Below are positions 19,025-27,478 of a stretch of DNA of 64,000 nt, piece by piece. Made by a program: the position numbers and the translations under genes. The notes beneath the pieces were generated by a model. The model had not been told where the DNA came from and did no database searches. It worked only from the letters and a program-made list of their open reading frames with translations. Origin of the DNA: Bacillus sp. 1NLA3E (GTDB lineage: Bacteria > Bacillota > Bacilli > Bacillales > Cytobacillaceae); NCBI RefSeq assembly GCF_000242895.2, contig NC_021171.1:2576001-2640000 (forward strand), read 5' to 3'. Every line of letters begins with the position of its first letter. The stretch's first letter is position 1.

Positions 19025-20116
19025 ATGGATATCTTTTCCGTTCATGGCGCTCCAAGCGAATATATCTTGCAGGAAGGTATTTTGAATCAGTTGGAATCGA
19101 AGCTGTTGGAACGTGGCTTTCAAAAGGCATTGTTTGTTCACGGTAAAAAGTCCTGGGCGGCTACCCTCCCCTTTTTACCAGCCTTCAGCAAAATTGATTT
19201 TGCGGAACTCACTTATAATGGTGAATGTTCAATTAGCGAAATTGAAAAAATTACCGACCACATCCATTATCATTCATATGATGTGATCATTGGGGTTGGC
19301 GGTGGCAAAGTACTTGATCTCGTTAAAGCAGTATGCCATTTAGCTCATGTCCCCTCTGTATTGATTCCGACATTGGCATCCAATTGTTCTCCATGGACCC
19401 CAATCAGTGTTATCTATGATGAAACAGGTGTATTTATTCGTTATGACATTTATCCAGTCAGTGCAAGTCTTGTTTTAATCGAGCCTAAAATTTTGCTTCA
19501 TGCACCGCTAAACATGCTGATTGCCGGAATTGGCGATACACTTGCAAAATGGTACGAGGCCGATGCCCAAATGTCCATACTAAAAAATAAACCCGTTCCC
19601 TTACAAATAGCTTATTACTCTGCAAAACAGTGTAAAGATCAGCTTTTGCAACATTCTGAAGGAGCGATCCATGCTGCAAAAACGGAGAAATTAAACGCAG
19701 AATTTGTAAAAGTCGTTGAAACCATTATAATCCTCGCCGGGATGGTAGGTGGGTTCGGAGATCACTATGGAAGAATAGCCGGTGCCCACTCTATTCATAA
19801 CGGGCTAACTAGTTTGGCTCAAACCCACCTTGCGCTTCATGGTGAAAAAGTCGCATATGGCATTCTTGTACAACTTGTATTGGAAGATAAGTGGAGCGAA
19901 ATTGAGCAATTGATTCCCTTTTACAACAAGCTTGGGCTGCCAATATCGCTTACCGATTTGGGAATAACTGAGATTAATGAAGATCTGATTACATTAATTG
20001 CTGAAAAATCTACCCGGCCTGAAGAATCAATTCATGTAATGCCGATTGGCCCCATCACTTCAGCAAGGGTTGGTATCGCAATTGATGAAATGGAAAAATT
20101 CGTTATCGAAAGATAA
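19025..20116 (+). CDS. Iron-containing alcohol dehydrogenase / glycerol dehydrogenase-like protein
   Basis: A 363-residue protein of the dehydroquinate synthase-like fold. The NAD(P)-binding glycine loop GVGGGKVLD is near residue 90. Candidate metal ligands are Asp in GIGDTLAKW, His in GAHSIHNGL and His in LHGEKVAYG, the DxxH/H/H pattern of glycerol dehydrogenases. The ATG at 19025 has AAGAG upstream. It starts 28 bases after metQ with no terminator between, so it appears to belong to the S-box operon, which is unusual for this family. Substrate unknown. Confidence 0.8.
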   Translation: MDIFSVHGAPSEYILQEGILNQLESKLLERGFQKALFVHGKKSWAATLPFLPAFSKIDFAELTYNGECSISEIEKITDHIHYHSYDVIIGVGGGKVLDLVKAVCHLAHVPSVLIPTLASNCSPWTPISVIYDETGVFIRYDIYPVSASLVLIEPKILLHAPLNMLIAGIGDTLAKWYEADAQMSILKNKPVPLQIAYYSAKQCKDQLLQHSEGAIHAAKTEKLNAEFVKVVETIIILAGMVGGFGDHYGRIAGAHSIHNGLTSLAQTHLALHGEKVAYGILVQLVLEDKWSEIEQLIPFYNKLGLPISLTDLGITEINEDLITLIAEKSTRPEESIHVMPIGPITSARVGIAIDEMEKFVIER

Positions 20117-20197
20117 AACCCCTATAAGGAAGACACCAGTTGTGTCATTGTTAGTTTGTTTAATGTCTTAATGGATGTTATCGCAGATCAATTCATA

Positions 20198-20246
20198 TAA
20201 AAAAAGTGCCCAGCTCCTACCAAATCATTGGAAGGAACTGGGCACT
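20198..20246 (-). terminator. Terminator pointing leftwards, probably once azoR's
   Basis: A 9-bp perfect stem (AGTGCCCAG/CTGGGCACT) extended by an inner CTCCT/AGGAA stem, with the T run only on the minus strand. The nearest minus-strand gene upstream is azoR, now 1.4 kb away on the other side of the tnpB unit. It may also stop the plus-strand met operon weakly. Confidence 0.75.
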
Positions 20247-20372
20247 TGAGTTTGTAGCTCATTTTATCATCCTTCCGACAGAATTCCCCTTCCTCAAGGA
20301 ATGTGAAGGCGAAGCCCAATGAGTAGGGAGGGGATGAATGTCGGTTGGCGATAGCCAAAACCTTCCTCCTTG

Positions 20373-20396
20373 TGTTATAATAAGAACAAATGTTCC
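20373..20396 (+). promoter_or_regulatory. Extended -10 promoter with LexA-like box before tnpB
   Basis: TGTTATAAT at 20373-20381 is a full extended -10. Directly after it lies AGAACAAATGTTCC (20383-20396), which fits the Bacillus LexA (DinR) consensus CGAACRNRYGTTYC at 13 of 14 positions. A repressor bound there would cover the transcription start. Confidence 0.5.
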
Positions 20397-20415
20397 TGTG
20401 AGGCAGGCGAAATAT

Positions 20416-21591
20416 ATGCTAGTAAACAAGGCTTACAAGCTCCGCATCTACCCAAATAAAAAACAAATTGAACAGATTAACAAAACCATTGGCTGTTCAA
20501 GATTTGTTTTCAATTTCTTTCTTGGCAAACAAAAAGAAAAAGATGCTTACTGGTATATCGTCGAAGAAATGAGACAAAACGGTCAGCTCACAGCGAATAA
20601 CTGGAAAGGCAAATTCTTAAACAAATTTGAAACAGTGAAATCGCTTCCTGAACTGAAGAAACATTACTCATTTTTGAAAGAAGTCGATAGTATTGCTTTG
20701 CAAAAATCAGTAGAAAATTTAGCTGATTCCTATGATCGCTACTACAAAAAGCAAAATAAACAACCTCGATTTAAGTCAAAAAAGAATCCAGTGCAATCTT
20801 ATACAACAAAGTATACAAACGGAAATATCGCTATCATAGACAACCACATCAAACTTCCCAAACTAGGGTACGTCCGTTTTGCAAAAAGTCGTGAAGTCGA
20901 AGGTCGTATTATAAGTGCCACGATCAGAAGAAACCCCTCTGGTAAATATTATGTTTCTTTAGCCACTGAATCGGAAGTAAAAGAATTGCCTAAAACTAAT
21001 TCAGCAATTGGTATTGATGTAGGACTGAAAGATTTCGCTATTCTTTCGGATGGAACGATTTACCCTAATCCGAAGTTTTTTCGTTCATTAGAAGAAAAAT
21101 TAGTCCATGCGCAAAGAGTTACAAGCAGACGAAAGATAGGTGGTACGAACTGGTATAAAGCCAAAAGAAAAGTTGCATGTATTCATGAAAAAATTGTAAA
21201 TGCAAGAAAAGATTATTTGGACAAGATTTCTTCCAAGATTGTCAAAAACCACGACATTATTGGGATGGAAGACTTGTCCGTATCGAACATGTTAAAAAAT
21301 CACCATATTGCTAAAGCAATCAGCGAAGTATCTTGGTCACAATTCAAAAGTATGATCGAATACAAAGCGAAATGGTACGGTAGACAAGTAGTAACCGTTT
21401 CAAAAAACTTTGCAAGTAGCCAGCTTTGTTCTGGTTGTGGCTACAAAAACAAAGACGTTAAAAATCTCGGATTACGTGAATGGGAATGCCCTCAATGTCA
21501 TACCCATCATAATCGAGATATTAACGCAGGAATCAATCTTAAAAACGAAGCCCTAAGACTTCTAACCGCAGGGACTGCGGGGATCGCCTAA
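20416..21591 (+). CDS. tnpB: RNA-guided TnpB endonuclease (IS605 OrfB)
   Basis: A 391-residue TnpB, the transposon-borne ancestor of Cas12, which uses an RNA from the element's right end as guide. The RuvC triad appears complete: Asp201 ([10 protein letters not shown]), Glu285 (GMEDLSVSN), Asp368 (NRDINAGIN). The zinc ribbon Cys338, 341, 358, 361 lies between the last two. The N-terminal helix-turn-helix-like [15 protein letters not shown] is standard. The start at 20416 matches family length, with GAGGCAGG upstream; the longer frame reads from the element's leader. Confidence 0.93.
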   Translation: MLVNKAYKLRIYPNKKQIEQINKTIGCSRFVFNFFLGKQKEKDAYWYIVEEMRQNGQLTANNWKGKFLNKFETVKSLPELKKHYSFLKEVDSIALQKSVENLADSYDRYYKKQNKQPRFKSKKNPVQSYTTKYTNGNIAIIDNHIKLPKLGYVRFAKSREVEGRIISATIRRNPSGKYYVSLATESEVKELPKTNSAIGIDVGLKDFAILSDGTIYPNPKFFRSLEEKLVHAQRVTSRRKIGGTNWYKAKRKVACIHEKIVNARKDYLDKISSKIVKNHDIIGMEDLSVSNMLKNHHIAKAISEVSWSQFKSMIEYKAKWYGRQVVTVSKNFASSQLCSGCGYKNKDVKNLGLREWECPQCHTHHNRDINAGINLKNEALRLLTAGTAGIA

Positions 21592-21672
21592 TCAATAACT
21601 AGTGGATACACTAGTGTTCTTAGGAATCCCCTTCTTCAAACAACCCGTAAGGGTGTTAAGGAGGGGTAGTTC
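21592..21672 (+). ncRNA. Candidate omega RNA / right-end structure of the tnpB element
   Basis: Past the tnpB stop are a perfect 7-bp hairpin (ACTAGTG GATA CACTAGT, 21598-21615), an inner ACCC/GGGT hairpin (21643-21654) and an outer CCCCTT/AAGGAGGGG stem. Known TnpB guide RNAs come from the 3' end of tnpB and this right-end region. The limits here are approximate; the guide would be the DNA just beyond the right boundary. Confidence 0.5.
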
Positions 21673-21743
21673 AACTTAAGTGAGTCTCAAAGCCGTTTCT
21701 ACTGATGTACGTTTTGTTTTGCAAGGTTAGTTTGCTAGTTCTA

Positions 21744-22376
21744 TTAAGCGGTTACGGCTGAAATACTTTTTGCAGCTGCTGCTACTTTTGCTAAACCTTC
21801 AGCAATAATGGTCTCTGCTTGATCTGGCATTGCATTATGACCTTCAATAATGACTTCTTGAACAATTTCCATTCCGAAAATTCCAGCCAATACGTTTTTA
21901 ACATAGTTAGCAGCCATTTCCATTGGTGCTGCTTCTGGTGTTGAGTAAACGCCACCACGTGCACTAAGGATAACGGCCTTTTTGTCAGTCATTAGGCTTA
22001 CTAATTGGCCATTTTCATCATATTTGAAGGCGAAACCAGCTTGGAATACATAATCAATGAATGTTTGCAATTTTGCTGGGATCGTTAAATTCCATAATGG
22101 GAAGGCGAATACAACCACATCTGCTGCTGTTAATGCATCCATCGCTTTTTGTTTTGCAGCTAGAATACGCTTTTCTATATCTGTCATTTCCTCGCCTGAT
22201 TCTACTTTACCGAAAGCGTTGAATAAATCCTGACCGAAGTAAGGCATGTCCTCAGCAAACACATCATAGGTTGATACGTTAACACCTTCAATGTTCTCCA
22301 TAAAAGTTTCATACATTTTACTTGAAACAGATTCTGAAGCTGGGCGGTTATTTGCTTTAACTACTAAAATATTCAT
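21744..22376 (-). CDS. azoR: FMN-dependent NADH-azoreductase
   Basis: A flavodoxin-fold quinone/azo-compound reductase, 210 residues, cytosolic. Motifs: the FMN-phosphate region VVKANNRPASESVSSKM at the N-terminus, AFPLWNLTIPAKLQTFIDYV near 90-110, and LSARGGVYSTPE near 145. The ATG at 22376 with AGAGGGGA upstream restores the usual 208-211 residue length. An MhqR-like site over the promoter suggests induction by quinone-type electrophiles. Confidence 0.93.
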   Translation of the reverse strand: MNILVVKANNRPASESVSSKMYETFMENIEGVNVSTYDVFAEDMPYFGQDLFNAFGKVESGEEMTDIEKRILAAKQKAMDALTAADVVVFAFPLWNLTIPAKLQTFIDYVFQAGFAFKYDENGQLVSLMTDKKAVILSARGGVYSTPEAAPMEMAANYVKNVLAGIFGMEIVQEVIIEGHNAMPDQAETIIAEGLAKVAAAAKSISAVTA

Positions 22377-22412
22377 TATTAATTTTCCCCTCTTAATATC
22401 CTTAATATAATT

Positions 22413-22452
22413 ATCTCGAATTAACAATATATTAACGTAGGACAAATGTCAA
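22413..22452 (-). promoter_or_regulatory. azoR promoter with MhqR-like operator
   Basis: On the minus strand TTGACA (22447-22452) and TATTGT (22424-22429) have a 17-base spacer. Over the -10 lies ATCTCGAATTAACAAT (plus strand, 22413-22428). One half matches the Bacillus MhqR operator ATCTCGAATTCGAGAT exactly, and 12 of 16 positions match overall. MhqR represses azoR2 in B. subtilis. The rest of the gap up to 22747 shows only the AGGAGG of the next gene. Confidence 0.5.
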
Positions 22453-22747
22453 CCAAAACGATTCAGAATAAATGACCAGCATTAATTGGCATGATTGAAT
22501 GATTGATTACTGCTATTTATTTTCACGTAGAAAACAAATATAATAATTAAACTATGTCCTCTTTGTGAAATCCATCTAAATTTAGGATTGGGAAGTAGTA
22601 AACAAATCACCCGATATAGTAAGTATTTGATAATATATTTGTATAGTAAAAATCATTATTATATCCATGAAAATTTTGTTTAACAAAAAGTAGGAATGAA
22701 TATGCTAATTGATTGAAGGAAATTCCGCTAGGTTAGGAGGTTGACAT

Positions 22748-25354
22748 ATGTTCAGAATAAAATTTTTCACACCAAGATTAAATAGTGAAACCTTTCTCTT
22801 TTTTCTCCTTTTAGCACTAGCCTTTATTTCATCAGCATTTAAAGTAACTTTTGTTTATGGTATTACTTTTACTTTTACGAGTATTGTTATTTTTTTGATA
22901 TTTCGATTATACGGTCTTCCTTTAGCTATTTTGGTCACTACCCTAACTTTTTTGTTTATCCCAAATGGGCCGATATACGTAGCCTATAACGTTATTTTAT
23001 TAATCGAAATCATTTTCGTCGGCGCTTATTTTCATATAAAAAAAAGAGCGAAAATGTTTTTTGTGGATTTGTTTTTCTGGTTAACCTTTGGAATAACGGC
23101 AATATTCTTTCTGAATAAGTCTTCGTTAGCTGGAGATACACTTTATTTTCAAATTTGTAAGGATATCCTAAATGGATTATATAATGTCTTGATTGCAGAC
23201 ATGCTCTTAGCTTATTTCCCTTTTTATAAGTTGCTCAAATCAATTCCATTAAATAAAAACAATGTCTCCATTCATCAGTTTTTATCTCATATAACCATTA
23301 TTTCAATCATGATCCCCTTTTTCTTAATCATTCTGACTAAGACGTGGACCGAACATGAGTTTATTACTCACAATTCCATGAAACAGGCTGAAAAAAGGTT
23401 TACTCAAATTAAATCAGAGATTTTACATTTAAATAAGAAGGATCTACAAAATCCTCCTCTAGGCAAACTAGATGAGCTTATTGAGCATAATAAATCCACT
23501 GAATATAGCATAATTATTATGAATGATCAAAATAAAGTGATCGCCTCCAGTTCAAATACCATTCAGGTAACGGATGATTACAATTGGAATCAGATTTATG
23601 AGTATAAAAAGGTTTCTAATCATTTCTATGAGGCTCTACCTACAGATCAAAATGGTGTACTCCCCATTACTAAATGGCGATCAGGAAAATTAGTGTACAT
23701 AAAAAATGTAGATGCTTTACCGATGAAAGTAATCATTCAGTTTCCAATTGCTCAATACCAAGACCAAATATTTAATGAATTTATGATTCATCTCGAGTTG
23801 TCAGTCTTATTTGCTTTCTTTACCATAATTTTATTATCGGTTATTAATCGGATGTTTTTGAATAATTTAAGGCAATTAACCATCGCCACAACAGGTTTAC
23901 CCAAGAAGTTAATCAATCAAGAAACGATTGATTGGCCGCAAAGTAATATCTCAGAGTTACGTTTACTTTCACAAAACCTAAAGGAAATGGCCCAAAAGAT
24001 AAAAGAATTATTTCAAGAAAGCATTGAGATGAACAGGATTCTTACAAGTCAAACAAAGAAATTAACGGAATCTGAGGATAAACTGCATCAATTAGCCTAT
24101 TATGATGTTTTAACTTCTCTACCGAATCGCCTTCATTTCCAGACGTATTTAGGGAACCTAATTAAAAATAATACTACTAAATTTATTGCGATTATTTTTA
24201 TTGATTTAAATGAATTTAAGCAAGTAAATGACATATTAGGTCACGACGCAGGTGACACACTCCTTCAATTAACAGCAAAAAAGCTTAGTCTCATACGCAA
24301 TGATAGAAGGGAAATTTTTCGACTTGGTGGAGATGAGTTTGTTATTGTCCATGAGGTTGATGAACGAGAAGAAATCTCTCACACGTTAGAGCACATTCGC
24401 ACGGGGTTTTTATCCCCCTTTAACATCAATGGAAAGGTATTATCTATAGCAGGAAGTGTAGGGATTAGCTTATATCCGGAAGATGGAAAAGATTTAGATT
24501 CTCTTGTGAAATGTGCAGACATTGCGATGTACGCTTCCAAAGTAAAAGGTGGAAATATTCCTCAATTCTTTAATGAATCGCTTAGGGGCAAGTTTGAAAA
24601 ACGGTTATTAATTGAAACTTCATTGCGGACAGTTGCGATTCAGGATTGCTTCCAACTGTTTTTTCAACCAAAGATGCAAAATGATAAGGTAACGGGTTTA
24701 GAAGCTTTGTTGCGTTGGTTTGATCCTAGCTTAGGGGAAGTGCCTCCGGCCACCTTCATTCCAATTGCAGAGGAAATTGGTCTTATAACAACAATAGACG
24801 AGTGGGCCCTTTGTGAAGCATGTAAACAAAACAAAAAATGGCAAGATGCACATTTACAGAAGCTACCTATTTCTGTAAATATATCAGCGAAAACCTTTCA
24901 TCATGACCATTTAATTTCCATGGTAATAAAAGCATTAAATGAATCAGGCATGGATCCTAAGGATTTAATCCTTGAAATCACAGAGAGTGTTTTTGTAAAA
25001 GATATTAAGCACGTTGCGGAAGTCATCGACCAGATAAAAAATTTAGGTGTCCTTATTTCTATCGATGATTTTGGAAAGGGGTACTCTTCCTTCCTTCATT
25101 CGCTCCAATTACCTATTGATGAGATAAAAATTGATAGTCAGTTTATTAATGGTATAGATCGTAATGAAAAAAAGGCACTTTTAGTCAAATCCATTTTTGA
25201 TATTGCACATGGACTGGGTTTAAATATTGTCGCTGAAGGAATTGAAACAAAATACGAAAGAGATGTATTAATCCAAATGGGATGTGATGAGCTCCAAGGA
25301 AATTTGTTTAGTCCTCCCATTAGTAGTATGGAAATGGAAAAATTCTTTGGTTGA
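22748..25354 (+). CDS. Membrane-bound GGDEF/EAL cyclic-di-GMP protein
   Basis: An 868-residue protein. The N-terminal third has about six hydrophobic spans, then an extracytoplasmic loop (about 210-335) flanked by a further span, then a coiled region near 400-440. The diguanylate cyclase domain (about 445-605) has an intact RLGGDEF site. The phosphodiesterase domain (about 620-865) has EALLRW, SVNISA, LEITES, DDFGKGYSS and AEGIET, so it looks catalytically competent. It may both make and break c-di-GMP, affecting motility or biofilm. AGGAGG lies 7 bases before the ATG. Confidence 0.92.
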   Translation: MFRIKFFTPRLNSETFLFFLLLALAFISSAFKVTFVYGITFTFTSIVIFLIFRLYGLPLAILVTTLTFLFIPNGPIYVAYNVILLIEIIFVGAYFHIKKRAKMFFVDLFFWLTFGITAIFFLNKSSLAGDTLYFQICKDILNGLYNVLIADMLLAYFPFYKLLKSIPLNKNNVSIHQFLSHITIISIMIPFFLIILTKTWTEHEFITHNSMKQAEKRFTQIKSEILHLNKKDLQNPPLGKLDELIEHNKSTEYSIIIMNDQNKVIASSSNTIQVTDDYNWNQIYEYKKVSNHFYEALPTDQNGVLPITKWRSGKLVYIKNVDALPMKVIIQFPIAQYQDQIFNEFMIHLELSVLFAFFTIILLSVINRMFLNNLRQLTIATTGLPKKLINQETIDWPQSNISELRLLSQNLKEMAQKIKELFQESIEMNRILTSQTKKLTESEDKLHQLAYYDVLTSLPNRLHFQTYLGNLIKNNTTKFIAIIFIDLNEFKQVNDILGHDAGDTLLQLTAKKLSLIRNDRREIFRLGGDEFVIVHEVDEREEISHTLEHIRTGFLSPFNINGKVLSIAGSVGISLYPEDGKDLDSLVKCADIAMYASKVKGGNIPQFFNESLRGKFEKRLLIETSLRTVAIQDCFQLFFQPKMQNDKVTGLEALLRWFDPSLGEVPPATFIPIAEEIGLITTIDEWALCEACKQNKKWQDAHLQKLPISVNISAKTFHHDHLISMVIKALNESGMDPKDLILEITESVFVKDIKHVAEVIDQIKNLGVLISIDDFGKGYSSFLHSLQLPIDEIKIDSQFINGIDRNEKKALLVKSIFDIAHGLGLNIVAEGIETKYERDVLIQMGCDELQGNLFSPPISSMEMEKFFG

Positions 25355-25405
25355 ACACTTAATGCCAAACTATATTACACTTTAACCTGTTCTTTTAGAA
25401 CACAA

Positions 25406-25467
25406 CAAAAAAGAGGCTGTCTCAAGGGGGTCAACAATTTGGCCCTTGAGCGACCTCTTCTTTTTTT
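25406..25467 (+). terminator. Terminator of the GGDEF/EAL gene
   Basis: A long imperfect hairpin, AAGAGG and CTCAAGGG arms pairing with CCCTTGAG and CCTCTT, followed by T7. The adjacent MITE copy 3 is inserted right at this T run. Confidence 0.8.
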
Positions 25468-25468
25468 A

Positions 25469-25680
25469 GGCTCTGTTAAACATGTCTGTTGATTTCCGCT
25501 GCAGGCACTCCCTTTCCGCGGGGCGGGCGGTGAGCCTCCTCGGCGCTAAGCGCCTGTGGGGTCTCACCTGTCCCGCTGCTCCCGCAGTAGTCTCGCGCCT
25601 TCCGCTCCAATCAACTTCTTTATCATCGGTTTACTTTTTATAAAACCTGTTAAAAAACAACAATCTTTTAGAAAAGAGCC
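25469..25680 (-). mobile_element. MITE copy 3
   Basis: A full copy of 212 bp. Ends are GGCTCTGTTAAAC (plus left) and, read inward from the right, GGCTCTTTTCTAAAAGATTG. Flanks TTTTTTTA and TTTTTTGA agree at 7 of 8, a probable target duplication within a T tract. The GC-rich core carries the hairpin GGTGAGCC...CTCACC with inner GGCGCT/AGCGCC arms. Confidence 0.88.
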
Positions 25681-25727
25681 TTTTTTGAAACAATCGAATG
25701 ATTGCCCCATTTCACTTTACTATTTAA

Positions 25728-25967
25728 TTAAGCGTATTTTATGCCGGCAGCCTTCACGTTGTTTATATCAGCTGAACTACAGGGCGTTACTGCATATGTC
25801 ATTTCACATTTTGGACAGTTCATAATAACCGTTTTTAATACAAAGGTTTCCCCACACTCACACGTAATTTCATGTTCTACTGTTGGTACAAAATTTTCTT
25901 TTTCCTTGCTTTTCACATGATCAACAATTGCTTTTCCATCCGTAAAGTTTCCACAACCACAACTCAT
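25728..25967 (-). CDS. Small zinc-ribbon protein of unknown function
   Basis: A 79-residue protein with Cys3/Cys5 (MSCGCG), a CECG pair near residue 36 and a CPKC pair near residue 51, with a further Cys near 63. This suggests one or two structural zinc sites. GGAGGG lies 6 bases before the ATG. No partner gene is obvious; it lies between MITE copy 3 and the FtsZ-like gene. I do not recognise a named family. Confidence 0.7.
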   Translation of the reverse strand: MSCGCGNFTDGKAIVDHVKSKEKENFVPTVEHEITCECGETFVLKTVIMNCPKCEMTYAVTPCSSADINNVKAAGIKYA

Positions 25968-26140
25968 TTGTAACCCTCCATGTATGTCTCTTTGGTATCT
26001 TCTTTATTGATAATATAAAAATATCATAGAGACAATTAAACCCATATATCAAAAGTCACACTCTCGATATTTACTGTATGGAATTTGAGTTGGGTGTTTT
26101 CACTTTCAAATGTAGGAAAAGTGGAAAAAGAACCCTCACC

Positions 26141-27250
26141 TTATTTCTGGTACTTACCTAATTTTGCAGATAGTGAGCCTACTTGCCTTTCAGGTCTTTT
26201 GGATTTTAAATCGGATGCCCAGGAAACTCTTGATTGATAATGCTGTGTATACTCTTTTTTGACTAAATTCTGCAGACGATCTCTATTTTTCTCTAACGAT
26301 TCTTCAAGTGATAGCAGGCGTCGAGACGGGAAGGATAATCCTGAGAGAATAGTGGTAATAGTAGGATCTGATTCAGAAATATAGGTCCCTTCAAATAATT
26401 GCAAAGGTTCTCCTATTCTTTCAAAGACCGATGGGACATTAATAAGTTTCGAAATATTCTCTGGTCCTTCATAAATGAGACCCGCTCGGATGACCCCTTG
26501 TGATTCAACTGGACAGAAAATAGAATTAGCCCAAGATAGTTGAATTTTAGAAGATACATCTGAGGTTGTTTTAGCGTCAGTAATAGGCGTCGAAGAGATA
26601 ATGGTTACTCCCCTTGTCCCTAGGATATTCATTAGATCTGTCTCATCAAAGTTTCCAAATAAAGAACTCTTTTGCGTTACTCTTAGGACATGGTTAATTG
26701 CTTCCATCACTTGACGATTTGTAGAAAGGTAGATCTGTTGTTTGCTTGATTGTGGATTTATTTTGCGCATTTGGTCATTATCTACTAGGAACACAGAAGA
26801 TATCGCTTCTATTTTCGAAAGCTCTTCGATACACTCTGCAGTATTGATTCGGTTCCCAGCCAAAACGTTTCGTTCTGGTACAATTGCAATGGCCCCTATC
26901 TTAATGCCTGGAAACTGATCCGTTAATAAATCAATTAACGGAGGGCTCATCCCCGAACCTGTACCACCATCAGTTGAGAATGCCACCAATAATAAATTTA
27001 TATTTTTAAAGGATTTGTTTACAAAATCAACTATCTCTTTATAATGATCAGAAATAGCTGTTAATCCTAATGAGCGATCTTGGCCAGCACCGCTATAACC
27101 GGGGACAAAATACCTCTTTACTACCTTTGTATTCACTATGCCATCACGTTGATTTGTATTGATAAGGGCGGTTTGAAAGCCCAACACTGATGCTATTTCA
27201 GCTATGTTACCACCTGCTTGACCTACCCCTAAGATTCCGATTGATTTCAC
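26141..27250 (-). CDS. Orphan FtsZ/tubulin-superfamily GTPase
   Basis: A 369-residue protein with the hallmarks of the FtsZ/tubulin fold but very divergent. The N-terminal loop GVGQAGGN is at 8-15, the tubulin signature FSTDGGTGSG at 91-100, and the T7 catalytic loop NFDETD (200-205) keeps the N-x-D-x-x-D acids that drive GTP hydrolysis on polymerisation. It lacks the FtsZ C-terminal peptide that binds FtsA/ZipA; the end is a basic, helical tail. The start is GTG with AGGGAGGGA upstream. It is not in a dcw cluster and has no obvious TubR or replicon genes next to it. Likely a TubZ-like or FtsZ-like filament of unknown job. Confidence 0.85.
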   Translation of the reverse strand: MKSIGILGVGQAGGNIAEIASVLGFQTALINTNQRDGIVNTKVVKRYFVPGYSGAGQDRSLGLTAISDHYKEIVDFVNKSFKNINLLLVAFSTDGGTGSGMSPPLIDLLTDQFPGIKIGAIAIVPERNVLAGNRINTAECIEELSKIEAISSVFLVDNDQMRKINPQSSKQQIYLSTNRQVMEAINHVLRVTQKSSLFGNFDETDLMNILGTRGVTIISSTPITDAKTTSDVSSKIQLSWANSIFCPVESQGVIRAGLIYEGPENISKLINVPSVFERIGEPLQLFEGTYISESDPTITTILSGLSFPSRRLLSLEESLEKNRDRLQNLVKKEYTQHYQSRVSWASDLKSKRPERQVGSLSAKLGKYQK

Positions 27251-27478
27251 CAGATTCCCTCCCTATCTTGCTTAAATAATACTCGGGTTTAAGTATTAGA
27301 ATGGTAAACATACGTATTCAAATCATTTTTATTCATGAAAAAGCCAGATTATTACTATGAAAAACGTTTGAAGTTTCCCCTTACTGGATGGAGGCTCCAA
27401 AATACCCTATTTCTGAAAGCTTTGATAAAATAATAAGGACATTAATCCCCACAAATAAATTAAAAGGGGTGTACGAGG

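Larger units (their letters stand above)
20284..21672 (+). mobile_element. IS605/IS1341-type element with tnpB only
   Basis: The tnpB gene is bracketed by related subterminal hairpins: left TTCCCCT (20284-20290) with AGGGAGGGGA (20325-20334), right TCCCCTTC (21627-) with AAGGAGGGGTA (21658-21668). No tnpA is present, so the unit depends on a transposase in trans. The outer boundaries are approximate. It separates azoR from its likely terminator. Confidence 0.7.
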
